Shown: positions 9,729 through 17,751 of the stretch, in pieces
Layout: every line of letters begins with the position of its first letter
Position numbering within the stretch: position 1 is the first letter of the stretch
Virus record (IMG/VR): IMGVR_UViG_3300044739_000018
Span: 1 to 64,000 of that record
From: a virus
Reading direction: 5' to 3' (one strand)
DNA: 64,000 bases
Translations under genes and position numbers: made by a program
The notes under the pieces: model-generated
Database searches by the model: none
Seen by the model: only the letters and a program-made list of their open reading frames with translations
What the model was told of the DNA's origin: nothing

Positions 9729-11056
9729 TGACCGAGCACTCTGTAGCAGCCAACGGAGGCTGGCGAGCGCGCATTGAACGCCCGAGGTTGCCCGTTCTGC
9801 GCGAGCGCATGGGGCCATACCAGGCAGCGGTTCGGCCCTCGTCGGGGGAGCCGGGGGACTGGGCCACCTTGGTGCACAGCCTGTTCAGCTTTGGTGGAGG
9901 AGCCAGCACTACGGCGCGAGTTCGTTACGTCGGCTCAGGTGACACGTACCTTTACACCGGCATTCGGCATGGTTCAGGGTCTACGGAGGACCTGAAGGTC
10001 TTCAATGTCAGCAGTCCATCGAAGCTGGCGTACAAGGGTGGCAACCTTGGCCCGACGTGGGGCGGAACCGGCTCGCGCCTGATTCCGCAGTTCTGGCCGG
10101 ACGAGTGGCCGGATGTCATCGCGGTCGGGGTCCCTCCACAGGGTGGCACAGGTAATGCTGAGCCGGGCGGCGTCCAGATCGTGGAACTTGGACCAGCCTC
10201 TGCACCGCTGGATGACCCGGTGTTCCATAGCTGGTCTACCGTCACCTTGGGATCTATCAGTGGCGGTAGCGTGGGTTTCCCCACTCAAAAGGGCAACAAG
10301 TTCTACTGGTTTGCCACCTATGGGTTTGTCCAGGTGGACCGGCTGGTCTGGGGCGAACTCACGGGTAACACTATGACCAGCGGTGGTGAGGTGAGTTGGT
10401 TCGGGGCGTCCGAGCTGTCGGGGGTCAATCGGAGGGGCTATGGCCCGATGGACTATGTGCCCACAGTGCAGGATTTGGCGGGCAATCCTACGTCGTTTGT
10501 GCATTCCCTCAGTGGTTCGTCATACGGCCTCTTGTTCACCGATGCCCCTCAGTTGGTGACGCAGAACAACCCGGGTACGAACAACAGCATGGGTGGGATG
10601 TTCCACTTCTATAACCAGCCCATGTTCTGGCGGCTGAAGCAACGCACCGGTGGGTCTAACACGGGTGTGGAGATTTTGTACGTGGACGTGACCAGCCCGA
10701 TTCTCCCCACCAATGACACCTGGACCATCAATACAGATGGAGAGCTGCTGGGGCAGAACAACCAGTCGGGCATGGCGCAGGCCACGTATGACCACGACAA
10801 AATGGTGATCCTGATGAAGTTCGGATCCATCTACAAGGTGCTGAACCTGAACTTTGTGACCAGGGAGATCCTGAACGAGTGGACTCTCCCGATTCCGCCC
10901 CCCAGCACGAACCCCTATGGCACGTTCGTTACCAAGAATGCCTCCTACTTCGGCCTTTGGGACTCTGGCGGGGTGTACTTGCTTGACCTGGGCATCAGGC
11001 CAGAGCGCAAGGTGGCCTCCAGCCTGGGCAATCGGGAAAGGGCCTACCGGAAATGA
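9728..11056 (+). CDS. Minor tail protein, beta-propeller-like repeats
   Basis: 442 residues from the ATG that overlaps the previous TAA; the longer frame beginning at 9548 is rejected because it would overlap most of the preceding gene. Repeated blocks such as YLYTGIRHGSG, KFYWFATYGFVQVDRL, MVILMKFGSIYKVLNL and YFGLWDSGGVYLLDLG suggest a propeller-like adhesin. It probably forms part of the tail-tip complex. Confidence 0.6.
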   Translation: MTEHSVAANGGWRARIERPRLPVLRERMGPYQAAVRPSSGEPGDWATLVHSLFSFGGGASTTARVRYVGSGDTYLYTGIRHGSGSTEDLKVFNVSSPSKLAYKGGNLGPTWGGTGSRLIPQFWPDEWPDVIAVGVPPQGGTGNAEPGGVQIVELGPASAPLDDPVFHSWSTVTLGSISGGSVGFPTQKGNKFYWFATYGFVQVDRLVWGELTGNTMTSGGEVSWFGASELSGVNRRGYGPMDYVPTVQDLAGNPTSFVHSLSGSSYGLLFTDAPQLVTQNNPGTNNSMGGMFHFYNQPMFWRLKQRTGGSNTGVEILYVDVTSPILPTNDTWTINTDGELLGQNNQSGMAQATYDHDKMVILMKFGSIYKVLNLNFVTREILNEWTLPIPPPSTNPYGTFVTKNASYFGLWDSGGVYLLDLGIRPERKVASSLGNRERAYRK

Positions 11057-11122
11057 AACAGACCTCATGGAGTGCCGAAAACACAACAGGTGCCGACGCG
11101 CCAGGGAACAGGTAGGTAAGGG

Positions 11123-12505
11123 ATGGCTGGGTCTACCAGTAATTACGGTCTAAAGAAGCTCGGCGCAGGCGAGCACCTGTCTGACGACGGCTACAAGTAC
11201 ACGAGCGCGGACCGCGACCAGATCGACACCCTGCTCAAGCTTGGGGCGGAGACTCATCATCACACCGGGGCCGCTCCCTCCAGTTACTCCGCCACCGCTC
11301 CCACCCTGACGCTCTCAACCACTGGCGGCGTGCTGCCCGCGGGCACCCGCATTTGGTACGCGTACACGTACGTTGATGCCAATGGGTCTGAGACTGGCCT
11401 GTCCACGTCCGACTACGTGGACACTGCTGCTCCTGTCAGTAATCCGGCTGCCCCGACTCTGACCTCCACGGCAACAACCGGAACCCTGATCCCCGGCAAC
11501 TACTACTACGTCCTTTCGGCCTACACCGGCTCCTCAGCCAGTGAGACACAGGCGACCAACCCGAACTACATCACGGTTCCTGCGGGCACGAACACGAACA
11601 AGATCACCCTCACGCTGCCGACTCCACCTGCCGGGGCAACTGGCTTCAACATTTACCGCCAGAAGCCCGGCAGCAGCGGCTACTTCTGGCTGACCACGGC
11701 GGTTGGAAGCTCATACGTTGACAACGGGTCGGTGACGGAAGATTGCAACCGCGTCCTGCCCACCAGGAACTCAACCAACAGTACGAACAAGGTCACCGTC
11801 GAACTGCCCGGGGCAGTGCCAGCGGATACGACCTGGAAGATCTATCGCACCACGAACGACGGCATCTGGACCAACAGTGTCCTGAAGTGGGTCATCGAGG
11901 AGACCTTCGACGGGTCGGGCATCATTACGCCGGAGTACATCGACGTTGGCACGGCGACCTCTCTTGGCAACCCACCCACGACGAGCCAACTGATCGGCAC
12001 TCCTGCCAAGGTTCTGCTCACTGGCGCAGCAGAGGTGCAGGGCAGCATGCCCATGGGCCTTACGGCCTTCCCCTTTGCAGAGACGTGGGGCTTCTTCGGC
12101 ACTCTTGAGATTATCGTGCCTGGAACCTCCGTTTGGGTGTGCCCGTTCCCCGCCGCAACCATTGTCTTCGTCAAGTGTGCCCTCGGTCGTGGCTACGCGC
12201 CCGCTTCTGGCTCCGTGATCGTGGATGTGAACAAGGGCAGTGGCGCTACCCCCACCTACACGACCATCTTCACGACGCAGAGCAACCGGCCGAGCATCGG
12301 TACCGGCCGCCAGATCGGGGCGAAGGCATACCCGGATGTGAAAACGCTCGTTGAGGGCGACTCGCTGTCGGTGGACATCGACGCTATCGGCGGGGGGGCG
12401 ACGAGGACTGACAAGGACTTGACCGTCACTGTTTACATGATTGCCCACGGATTCCCGGCAGCCACGAGCTTCGTTGCTGGCACGACTACAGGTACAGGTG
12501 CCTAA
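11123..12505 (+). CDS. Minor tail protein with repeated Ig/FN3-like modules
   Basis: 460 residues. It begins with NYGLKKLGAGEHLSDDGYKY, a start typical of actinophage minor tail proteins with a DUF-type N-terminal anchor. Tandem beta modules follow: LSTTGGVLPAGTRIWYAYTY, TGTLIPGNYYYVLSAYT and VELPGAVPADTTWKIYRT. These Thr/Gly-rich repeats resemble fibronectin III-like spacers. The C-terminal 150 residues are a separate beta domain. Confidence 0.65.
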   Translation: MAGSTSNYGLKKLGAGEHLSDDGYKYTSADRDQIDTLLKLGAETHHHTGAAPSSYSATAPTLTLSTTGGVLPAGTRIWYAYTYVDANGSETGLSTSDYVDTAAPVSNPAAPTLTSTATTGTLIPGNYYYVLSAYTGSSASETQATNPNYITVPAGTNTNKITLTLPTPPAGATGFNIYRQKPGSSGYFWLTTAVGSSYVDNGSVTEDCNRVLPTRNSTNSTNKVTVELPGAVPADTTWKIYRTTNDGIWTNSVLKWVIEETFDGSGIITPEYIDVGTATSLGNPPTTSQLIGTPAKVLLTGAAEVQGSMPMGLTAFPFAETWGFFGTLEIIVPGTSVWVCPFPAATIVFVKCALGRGYAPASGSVIVDVNKGSGATPTYTTIFTTQSNRPSIGTGRQIGAKAYPDVKTLVEGDSLSVDIDAIGGGATRTDKDLTVTVYMIAHGFPAATSFVAGTTTGTGA

Positions 12506-13254
12506 TGGCTAACGAGAAGCGCAAGCGCCAAATTGCTGTCGGTGGTCTGATTGAGGACAACCCTCTGACCAGCGGTGCTACCACGCTCACGTCTGCGGGC
12601 TTGTCTGCTGTCATCGGAGGGGTTGCGTCGACGGAGCACCTTGCAGTCGTTCTGGATCCGGACGGCACGTATGGAGCGCCCGAGATTGCCTATGTGACGA
12701 CTCTGACGGACGGCGGAACCTCTGGCACCGTGGCGCGGGGCCAGGAGGGCACCACCGCCCGCGAGCATCTGCGAGATGTGCCCTGGATCCATGCAGCGAC
12801 CCTGCGGGACTACCTGAAGATGTGCAAGGCCGTCAGGGACGGCGGCGGCACTGTCACCATCACTTCGACTACGCGCACGCCTGTGGACTCCACCAACTTG
12901 CCCTTTGTGTACTTCGACTGTGAAGTCGGAGACATTGTGGAGTGCCAGTTCGCCTTCGGAGCCAACGTCACGGGAGGTGGTAACGGTTACGTGGACGTGG
13001 AAGTTGACCGACCCACGTCAGCCAACACCTACGTCGCCAATGCCAACGATGACGGTATCGCCGCATGGAGGAACGTGGCTGGTCCCGTCCATGCCGTGGG
13101 TGTGTTCACGATCACTGAACGCGGACGACACGGGTTTCGGCCTGTTGCATTCCGGTCGGGTGGAACCTCGGTGCAACTAGAGAACGCTGCTTCCGGCACT
13201 GCCGATACTCCCATCACCTTCATTGCTAAGAACCTTGGGCCGGAGAGTGCGTAA
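12505..13254 (+). CDS. Minor tail protein
   Basis: 249 residues; ATG overlaps the previous TAA. The N-terminal half (LAVVLDPDGTYGAPEIAYVT, GTVARGQEGTTAREHL) is a motif common in actinophage minor tail proteins: a short beta unit with an RGQEGT-A turn. The C-terminal 140 residues look like a C1q/TNF-like jelly roll (TGGGNGYVDVEVDRP; VFTITERGRHGFRP), often a receptor-binding trimer head. Confidence 0.6.
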   Translation: MANEKRKRQIAVGGLIEDNPLTSGATTLTSAGLSAVIGGVASTEHLAVVLDPDGTYGAPEIAYVTTLTDGGTSGTVARGQEGTTAREHLRDVPWIHAATLRDYLKMCKAVRDGGGTVTITSTTRTPVDSTNLPFVYFDCEVGDIVECQFAFGANVTGGGNGYVDVEVDRPTSANTYVANANDDGIAAWRNVAGPVHAVGVFTITERGRHGFRPVAFRSGGTSVQLENAASGTADTPITFIAKNLGPESA

Positions 13255-14045
13255 TGGCGTCGATGCTCCAAGAGATGATGGCGGACTCTCCGATCCACCT
13301 GTGGAAGTTCGATGCCTTGTCAGGAACCATTCCTGACGAGATTGGCTCATTGGAACTCGACAGTGTGTCGGGCCTGACCTACAACCAGACGGGGCCGGGA
13401 CCATACAAGTCGGTGCTGTTCTCCAACGGCAAGGCGAAGACCACCGCCAATAACGTGTCGCCCGATCCTACTGACATGACAGTCGAAGTGTGGGCACTGA
13501 CCAACACAACCATGTCCACAGGTGTGGGACAGACCGTCTGGTCTTGCTTCCAGAACACCGGGAACTCGTACGGCGGGTTCATCATTGATGCCAACGGCCA
13601 GGCTGCCCTTGGAGTGTCTGGTTCCCCACGTTTCGTGATTGGCAAGCACCTCACCGGAGATCCGTGGGCGCAGGTGGCTATTGATCAGCTTCTGACCACC
13701 GGCGTGTGGCATCACATCGTGTTCACGTTCGAAAACTCTACCGGTACTTCGAAGGCGTACAGGAACGGCACTTTGGAGAACACCCAGGTCGGTACTACTG
13801 GCGGCTCTCGTGCCACAATCAAGGGGCCGGTGCGCTTCGGCGGCTTCAGTGACGATTACCCGCAGTATTGGGACGGGAAGATCGGCCCGGCCGCGGTCTA
13901 CAACACCGTCCTGTCACAGCCACGCATCCAGGCGCACTATGACGCCCTCAACAACTCCATCGTTCCGCTGAATGACCGGTACCTCTCCGGCAGCGCGGAC
14001 GGAGGCCCGCATCGCATGGTGCCCAGCGGAGGGTTCGGTAGCTAA
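13254..14045 (+). CDS. Minor tail protein with LamG-like domain
   Basis: 263 residues. LamG pattern: IHLWKFDALSGTIPDEIG, MTVEVWALTNTTM, GGFIIDANGQAALGVSG, GVWHHIVFTFENSTGTSKAY, RFGGFSDDYPQYWDGKIGPA. The C-terminus carries a short module (PLNDRYLSG..DGGPHRMV) that recurs at the end of the gene at 15076-15933. Probably a surface-binding adhesin. Confidence 0.75.
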   Translation: MASMLQEMMADSPIHLWKFDALSGTIPDEIGSLELDSVSGLTYNQTGPGPYKSVLFSNGKAKTTANNVSPDPTDMTVEVWALTNTTMSTGVGQTVWSCFQNTGNSYGGFIIDANGQAALGVSGSPRFVIGKHLTGDPWAQVAIDQLLTTGVWHHIVFTFENSTGTSKAYRNGTLENTQVGTTGGSRATIKGPVRFGGFSDDYPQYWDGKIGPAAVYNTVLSQPRIQAHYDALNNSIVPLNDRYLSGSADGGPHRMVPSGGFGS

Positions 14046-15076
14046 TGCCCTACGGAACCGTCCAATACGCTGGCGCATACCAGCTCCGCACTACGGCTAC
14101 AGTTACACACACTGGGTCTGTAGTCATGGCGGGAACCGCCACCCTAACGGCAATCTCCTCCGAAGTAGTTTCGTTCTCTTACACCGGAGCGTCCACAACA
14201 TGGACAGTGCCTACGGGAGTTACAACTATTAGCGTCGATGCTTACGGCGCTGCTGGTGGACCCATCACTGCTGAGGTTTACACGCCGGGCTACGGCGGGC
14301 GTGTGAAGTGTGATCTCACGGTAACGCCCGGCGAGGTGCTGCAAATCAACGTTGGTGGACAAGGGGCTACTGGCACGATTGGAGGCTCCGGGGTTGCCGG
14401 TGGTTGGAACGGCGGAGGCGCAAGCGGCAACGGCGCGAGTGGTGGGGGTGGTGCTACTGACGTTCGTAGGGGAGCGTACGCCCTGGCTGACCGCCTGGTG
14501 GTTGGTCCTGCCGGTGGCGGTATCGGTGGTAACGGTAGTGGAACCAACGTCGGCCACGGTCACACTCCAACTGGGGCGAATGGCACGACTGCCGGGGCAC
14601 AGCCTGGTGGTGCTGGTGGTACTTCGAGTGCTGGTGGCGCGGGCGGCAATGGACCGGAGCAAGATGGTTCGCCGGGAACTCTTGGCACGGGTGGTGCTGG
14701 TGCTAATGGGTCTGGTCCTCGCCATGGCGGCGGTGGCGGTGCGGGGTACTACGGCGGCGGCGGTGGTGCTGGGTCCAGCACGCCGGGTCAGTCCGGTGGA
14801 GGCGGTGGCGGCGGCTCCGGACTGAGCACGGGAGTGAATGCAACCCTAACCAGTGGAGTTCGCACCACCGATGGCCTTTTGGTCATCTCCTACCTGCCAG
14901 TGACCAACCAGGTCACGATGGCCGGTATCAGCACCATGACTGTCATGTGGGCCGGACTGGTCACTGGCAGCGTGGCGATGAGCGGATCAGCAGCCATGAC
15001 CACATCGGGATCAGTTACTTCCGGCTTCGCGTTTGCTGCCCGCATGGGACCACTCCTGATTGGCAGGCGGTCTTAA
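14045..15076 (+). CDS. Glycine-rich minor tail protein 1
   Basis: 343 residues. A beta domain (FSYTGASTTWTVPTGVTTIS) is followed by a region with more than half glycine (GNGASGGGGATDVRRGAYAL and similar) likely to form a polyglycine-II or collagen-like bundle, then a short Thr/Met-rich repeat (VTMAGISTMTVMWAGLVTGS; VAMSGSAAMTTSGS). It is a tandem paralogue of the next gene: both share VPxGVTT, VTPGExLQINVGGQGA, ALADRLV and GLSTGV blocks. Adhesion tips of this type occur in phages of several hosts. Confidence 0.75.
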   Translation: MPYGTVQYAGAYQLRTTATVTHTGSVVMAGTATLTAISSEVVSFSYTGASTTWTVPTGVTTISVDAYGAAGGPITAEVYTPGYGGRVKCDLTVTPGEVLQINVGGQGATGTIGGSGVAGGWNGGGASGNGASGGGGATDVRRGAYALADRLVVGPAGGGIGGNGSGTNVGHGHTPTGANGTTAGAQPGGAGGTSSAGGAGGNGPEQDGSPGTLGTGGAGANGSGPRHGGGGGAGYYGGGGGAGSSTPGQSGGGGGGGSGLSTGVNATLTSGVRTTDGLLVISYLPVTNQVTMAGISTMTVMWAGLVTGSVAMSGSAAMTTSGSVTSGFAFAARMGPLLIGRRS

Positions 15077-15933
15077 TGGCAACGACAACTCTCAGCTATA
15101 CGGGTTCGGCTCAGACGTGGCAGGTGCCAGCGGGCGTAACCACTGTCACTGTTGACGTGAAGGGGGCGCAGGGCGGCAAAGCGGCCGGTGCTGCCGGAGA
15201 ATATGGTGGCAAGGGTGGTCGGGTCCAGTGCAACTTGACCGTTACCCCAGGCGAGACGCTCCAGATCAACGTTGGTGGACAGGGTGCTCAGGGCATCAAC
15301 TCGGGCAGTCCTGCTGCTGGCTGGAATGGCGGCGGCGTTGGATACCAAGCTGGTGGCTCAGGTGGCGGCGGAACGGACATTCGTAATGGCTCCTACGCTC
15401 TAGCAGATCGACTGGTCATCGCTGGCGGCGGGGGCGGTCAAGGTGGATACGGGTCAGGTGGAGCTGGCGGCGGCAGCGCGTCTGTTGACAACTCGACCTC
15501 TGGTATCGGCGGCACGCCATCTGGTGGAGCCGGAGCGGCGGCGCTCTCAGGCTGGGGTGGTGGTGGCGGTGGCACAAACTCTGCTGGCGGCGCTGGAAAT
15601 ACCAGCGACCCCTTCAGTGGTGACGGCTTCAGCGGCTCGCTTGGACAAGGTGGTGCCGGTGGAGGGCAGGGTGGGGGTAGCAACGGCGGCGGAGGCGGCG
15701 GAGGCGGTCGCTACGGAGGGGGCGGTGGAGCAGGCAACGCCAACGCTACCTACGGTTCGGGTGGTGGAGGTGGAGGCTCGGGCCTCTCAACGGGTGTTGC
15801 CGAGACGCTGACGAGCGGGTTCAAGACGGGCAACGGTGAGGTTGTCCTGACCTGGACGGCACCCGATCCCCTCAACAATCGTTACAGGGCAGATCACGTC
15901 GATGGTGGCCCCCATCGAATGGTGCTCGGCTAG
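15076..15933 (+). CDS. Glycine-rich minor tail protein 2
   Basis: 285 residues from the ATG overlapping the TAA of its neighbour; an upstream in-frame start at 14947 is rejected. Same architecture as the preceding gene: LSYTGSAQTWQVPAGVTTVT, LTVTPGETLQINVGGQGAQG, then long glycine-rich runs. Its last 20 residues (NNRYRADHVDGGPHRMVLG) replace the Thr/Met repeat and match the end of the LamG protein at 13254. Last of the tail genes. Confidence 0.75.
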   Translation: MATTTLSYTGSAQTWQVPAGVTTVTVDVKGAQGGKAAGAAGEYGGKGGRVQCNLTVTPGETLQINVGGQGAQGINSGSPAAGWNGGGVGYQAGGSGGGGTDIRNGSYALADRLVIAGGGGGQGGYGSGGAGGGSASVDNSTSGIGGTPSGGAGAAALSGWGGGGGGTNSAGGAGNTSDPFSGDGFSGSLGQGGAGGGQGGGSNGGGGGGGGRYGGGGGAGNANATYGSGGGGGGSGLSTGVAETLTSGFKTGNGEVVLTWTAPDPLNNRYRADHVDGGPHRMVLG

Positions 15934-15962
15934 TGCCGAAGGTATCTATGAGGTGATGCCTC

Positions 15963-16166
15963 ATGGCCCAGAGAGAGCAGAAGACCAAGACGGCGGCACG
16001 GTCAAAGAAGGCTGAGGCTGTCGAGGAAGACCCGCCCAAGTCTGAGCACCGTTCTGCCGAAGACCTCAAGGCAGAGATGGATGATCTGCTAGACAACATT
16101 GACGAGGTTCTTGAGGAAAATGCTGCCGATTTCGTGGCTGGCTATATCCAGAAGGGCGGTCAGTGA
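15963..16166 (+). CDS. pup: Prokaryotic ubiquitin-like protein Pup, phage-encoded
   Basis: 67 residues, the usual length of Pup (about 60-70). The N-terminal 30 residues are charged and disordered-looking. Residues 35-67 match the actinobacterial Pup signature: LLDNIDEVLEENAADFVAGY followed by IQKGGQ. In the family, the helix L-D-x-I-D-x-V-L-E-E-N-A-x-D-F-V binds the Mpa/ARC coiled coil, the PafA ligase and the Dop enzyme, and the C-terminal Gly-Gly-Gln is deamidated by Dop to Glu before ligation to lysines. All of these elements are present, with Ile for Val before Gln-Lys. No PafA, Dop, Mpa or proteasome gene is in the window, so it would rely on host enzymes. It has its own GAGGTGA ribosome site and lies between tail and lysis genes. 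It could act as a decoy, as a tag modifying host or virion proteins, or as a replacement for host Pup. Confidence 0.92.
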   Translation: MAQREQKTKTAARSKKAEAVEEDPPKSEHRSAEDLKAEMDDLLDNIDEVLEENAADFVAGYIQKGGQ

Positions 16167-16300
16167 CCGAGGAGTGCCAGGACTGCCAGCGGCTTGAGAA
16201 AGAGCTTGCGGAGTGGAAGGAACTCGCCCAGCACTGGCGGCGCAAGTTCGGTGAGAGCGAGCGCGCCCGCATGACCAACAAGCAAAGGTCGGGCGGCTGA
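16163..16300 (+). CDS. Small Pup-coupled protein, unknown
   Basis: 45 residues from GTG; the GTGA overlaps the Pup stop, so translation is coupled. It begins TEECQDCQRLEKELAEWKE, a CxxC pair in front of a short charged helix, and ends KQRSGG, two glycines at the C-terminus. It is too short for family assignment. The tight coupling suggests a role connected with Pup, but it may simply be a small tail or lysis-region gene. Confidence 0.6.
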   Translation: MTEECQDCQRLEKELAEWKELAQHWRRKFGESERARMTNKQRSGG

Positions 16301-16310
16301 GGCGACTGTT

Positions 16311-16329
16311 GAGCGCCCGTGAGGCGCTC
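16311..16329 (+). terminator. Hairpin after the Pup genes
   Basis: GAGCGCC and GGCGCTC form a perfect 7-bp stem with a 5-base loop, ten bases after the stop of the small Pup-coupled gene. No U-tract. It may end or attenuate the tail transcript before the lysis genes. Confidence 0.5.
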
Positions 16330-16363
16330 CATTAGCACCCTTGCTCTTGCCGACAACGTAGGC

Positions 16364-16606
16364 ATGGTAAGCAAAGAGCGGGTGCGAGGTGTTCACACCT
16401 GGCTGTCTGCTGCCAGAACACAGAAGGCCATCAATGGCTGGCTGGCCGTGGGCTGGTTGGCCTTTGGTCTCATGGGCGTTTGGACCGACCTAAAGGACTC
16501 CATTCCAGTCCTGTTCTTCATCTCTGTGTACGCCAACACGGCAGGCCATTGGGCTGCCTGGGAGGCAGCAAAGTCCGAGGTCCGAGAAGAACAGGTCACA
16601 ACGTGA
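16364..16606 (+). CDS. Small membrane protein, holin candidate
   Basis: 80 residues from ATG at 16364; a GTG at 16319 inside the hairpin is rejected. Two hydrophobic segments: about residues 24-41 (GWLAVGWLAFGLMGVW) and 46-62 (PVLFFISVYANTAGHWAAW), followed by a charged tail. Size, two-TM topology and position before the endolysin genes fit a holin. Several other membrane proteins nearby compete for that role. Confidence 0.55.
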   Translation: MVSKERVRGVHTWLSAARTQKAINGWLAVGWLAFGLMGVWTDLKDSIPVLFFISVYANTAGHWAAWEAAKSEVREEQVTT

Positions 16607-16615
16607 GGATGACCG

Positions 16616-16801
16616 ATGCCGCGCACCCTAACCCGGGCGGGCTGGACCGACGCTGATGGCGTAGCTCGTCTCGTCGTCTTGTGTGTGGCCTGCGCTGCCG
16701 AGCTAAAGGCAAAGCGCAAGTGCTTCGTGCGACCGTTTGGTGCGGGCACGGGTGAGTGTGAACTGTGTAACTACGAACTGAGGCGGGAGGTCGTTGAATG
16801 A
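16616..16801 (+). CDS. Zinc-ribbon mini-protein
   Basis: 61 residues. CVACAAELKAKRKC and CELCNYELR give two Cys pairs, a likely single zinc ribbon. Starts with MPRTLTRAGWTDADG. Overlaps the next gene by the ATGA junction. Function unknown; one of many such mini-proteins in the genome. Confidence 0.55.
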   Translation: MPRTLTRAGWTDADGVARLVVLCVACAAELKAKRKCFVRPFGAGTGECELCNYELRREVVE

Positions 16802-17565
16802 AGTGGTGGCAGAGGTGGTGGCGTAGTTGGTTCCCGCAGGCCCATCGGCATGAGCCAGCAGAACTCAAGGATGGCACAGTCGTACAAGACCGGCGCCTTG
16901 ACCGGATTCCCCAGTTCGACGCACGAAGCCTGAACTTCCCGGTTCGGACCCTGATCCCCCAGGCGTATCCTCCGCGCTCCTACACGTGGTCGGTGCCAGT
17001 CAACCTGAATCAAGGTGCCGAAGGAGCTTGTGTTGGCTTCGGCTTTGCCCACGAACTTGCAGCGAGACCGGCGTCGGTGCCGGGCATGACCAATGACTTT
17101 GCCAGGCAGAAGATCTACTGGCGGGCACAGCAACTCGATCCCTGGGCCGGAGGTGCTTACCCAAACGCCAACCCCTTCTATGAGGGAACGTCCGTTCTGG
17201 CGGGGGCACAGGTCTGCACCAAGGAACTCAAGCTCTATGGCGCATACCACTGGGCCTTCAGCCTGGATGACGTGATCATGGCCCTCGGCTACAAGGGTCC
17301 CGTGGTCCTCGGTGTCAACTGGTACGAGGGCATGTGGGACACCGATGCCCTGGGCTTCATACGAGTCCGTGGTGCCCTCGTGGGCGGGCATTGCATTTTG
17401 GCCCATGCCGTGGACCTGCGGAACAAGCGGGTCAGTCTGTTCAATTCCTGGGGCAAGAACTGGGGCATAGGTGGGAAAGCCTGGATCAGCTTTGCCGACC
17501 TCGACAGGCTGCTAAAGGAGCAGGGAGAGGCTTGTGTGCCCACACTGAGGGTAGTTAAGGCTTAG
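16798..17565 (+). CDS. Papain-like (C1 family) cysteine peptidase
   Basis: 255 residues. The papain triad can be seen: Cys in GAEGACVGFGFAHE (about residue 76), His in VGGHCILAHAV (about 197) and Asn in SLFNSWGKNWG (about 220), with the usual spacing. Members in actinophages sit in the lysis cassette and are thought to cleave peptidoglycan peptides or process virion proteins. No signal peptide; a basic Trp-rich start (KWWQRWWRSWF) could bind membrane or wall. It lies between Pup and the amidase. Whether it acts on wall peptides or proteins cannot be told from sequence. Confidence 0.75.
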   Translation: MKWWQRWWRSWFPQAHRHEPAELKDGTVVQDRRLDRIPQFDARSLNFPVRTLIPQAYPPRSYTWSVPVNLNQGAEGACVGFGFAHELAARPASVPGMTNDFARQKIYWRAQQLDPWAGGAYPNANPFYEGTSVLAGAQVCTKELKLYGAYHWAFSLDDVIMALGYKGPVVLGVNWYEGMWDTDALGFIRVRGALVGGHCILAHAVDLRNKRVSLFNSWGKNWGIGGKAWISFADLDRLLKEQGEACVPTLRVVKA

Positions 17566-17622
17566 TCGATTAACACCCTCATTCTGTCGATCCTCTAGGT
17601 AGAACCAACCCTGGAGGTCGCT

Positions 17623-17751
17623 GTGAGTGAACAAGAAAACCCTCCGGTCGATGAAGACGAACTCGATGGCTGTGACCTGGAGTTTGACGAGGCCGTAACG
17701 GACGAAGAAATCCGGGAGCTTGTGGTTCCCGAGGATCAGGAGAAGGTCTAA
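17623..17751 (+). CDS. Small acidic protein, unknown
   Basis: 42 residues from GTG at 17623, preceded by a good CTGGAGG site. Strongly acidic (VDEDELDGCDLEFDEAV). The stop overlaps the ATG of the endolysin (TAATG), which suggests translational coupling. Confidence 0.55.
   Translation: MSEQENPPVDEDELDGCDLEFDEAVTDEEIRELVVPEDQEKV

Noticed and set aside
14290-15683. Antisense proline-rich ORFs in the glycine-rich genes
   Set aside because: Simple complements of glycine codons; no gene signals.
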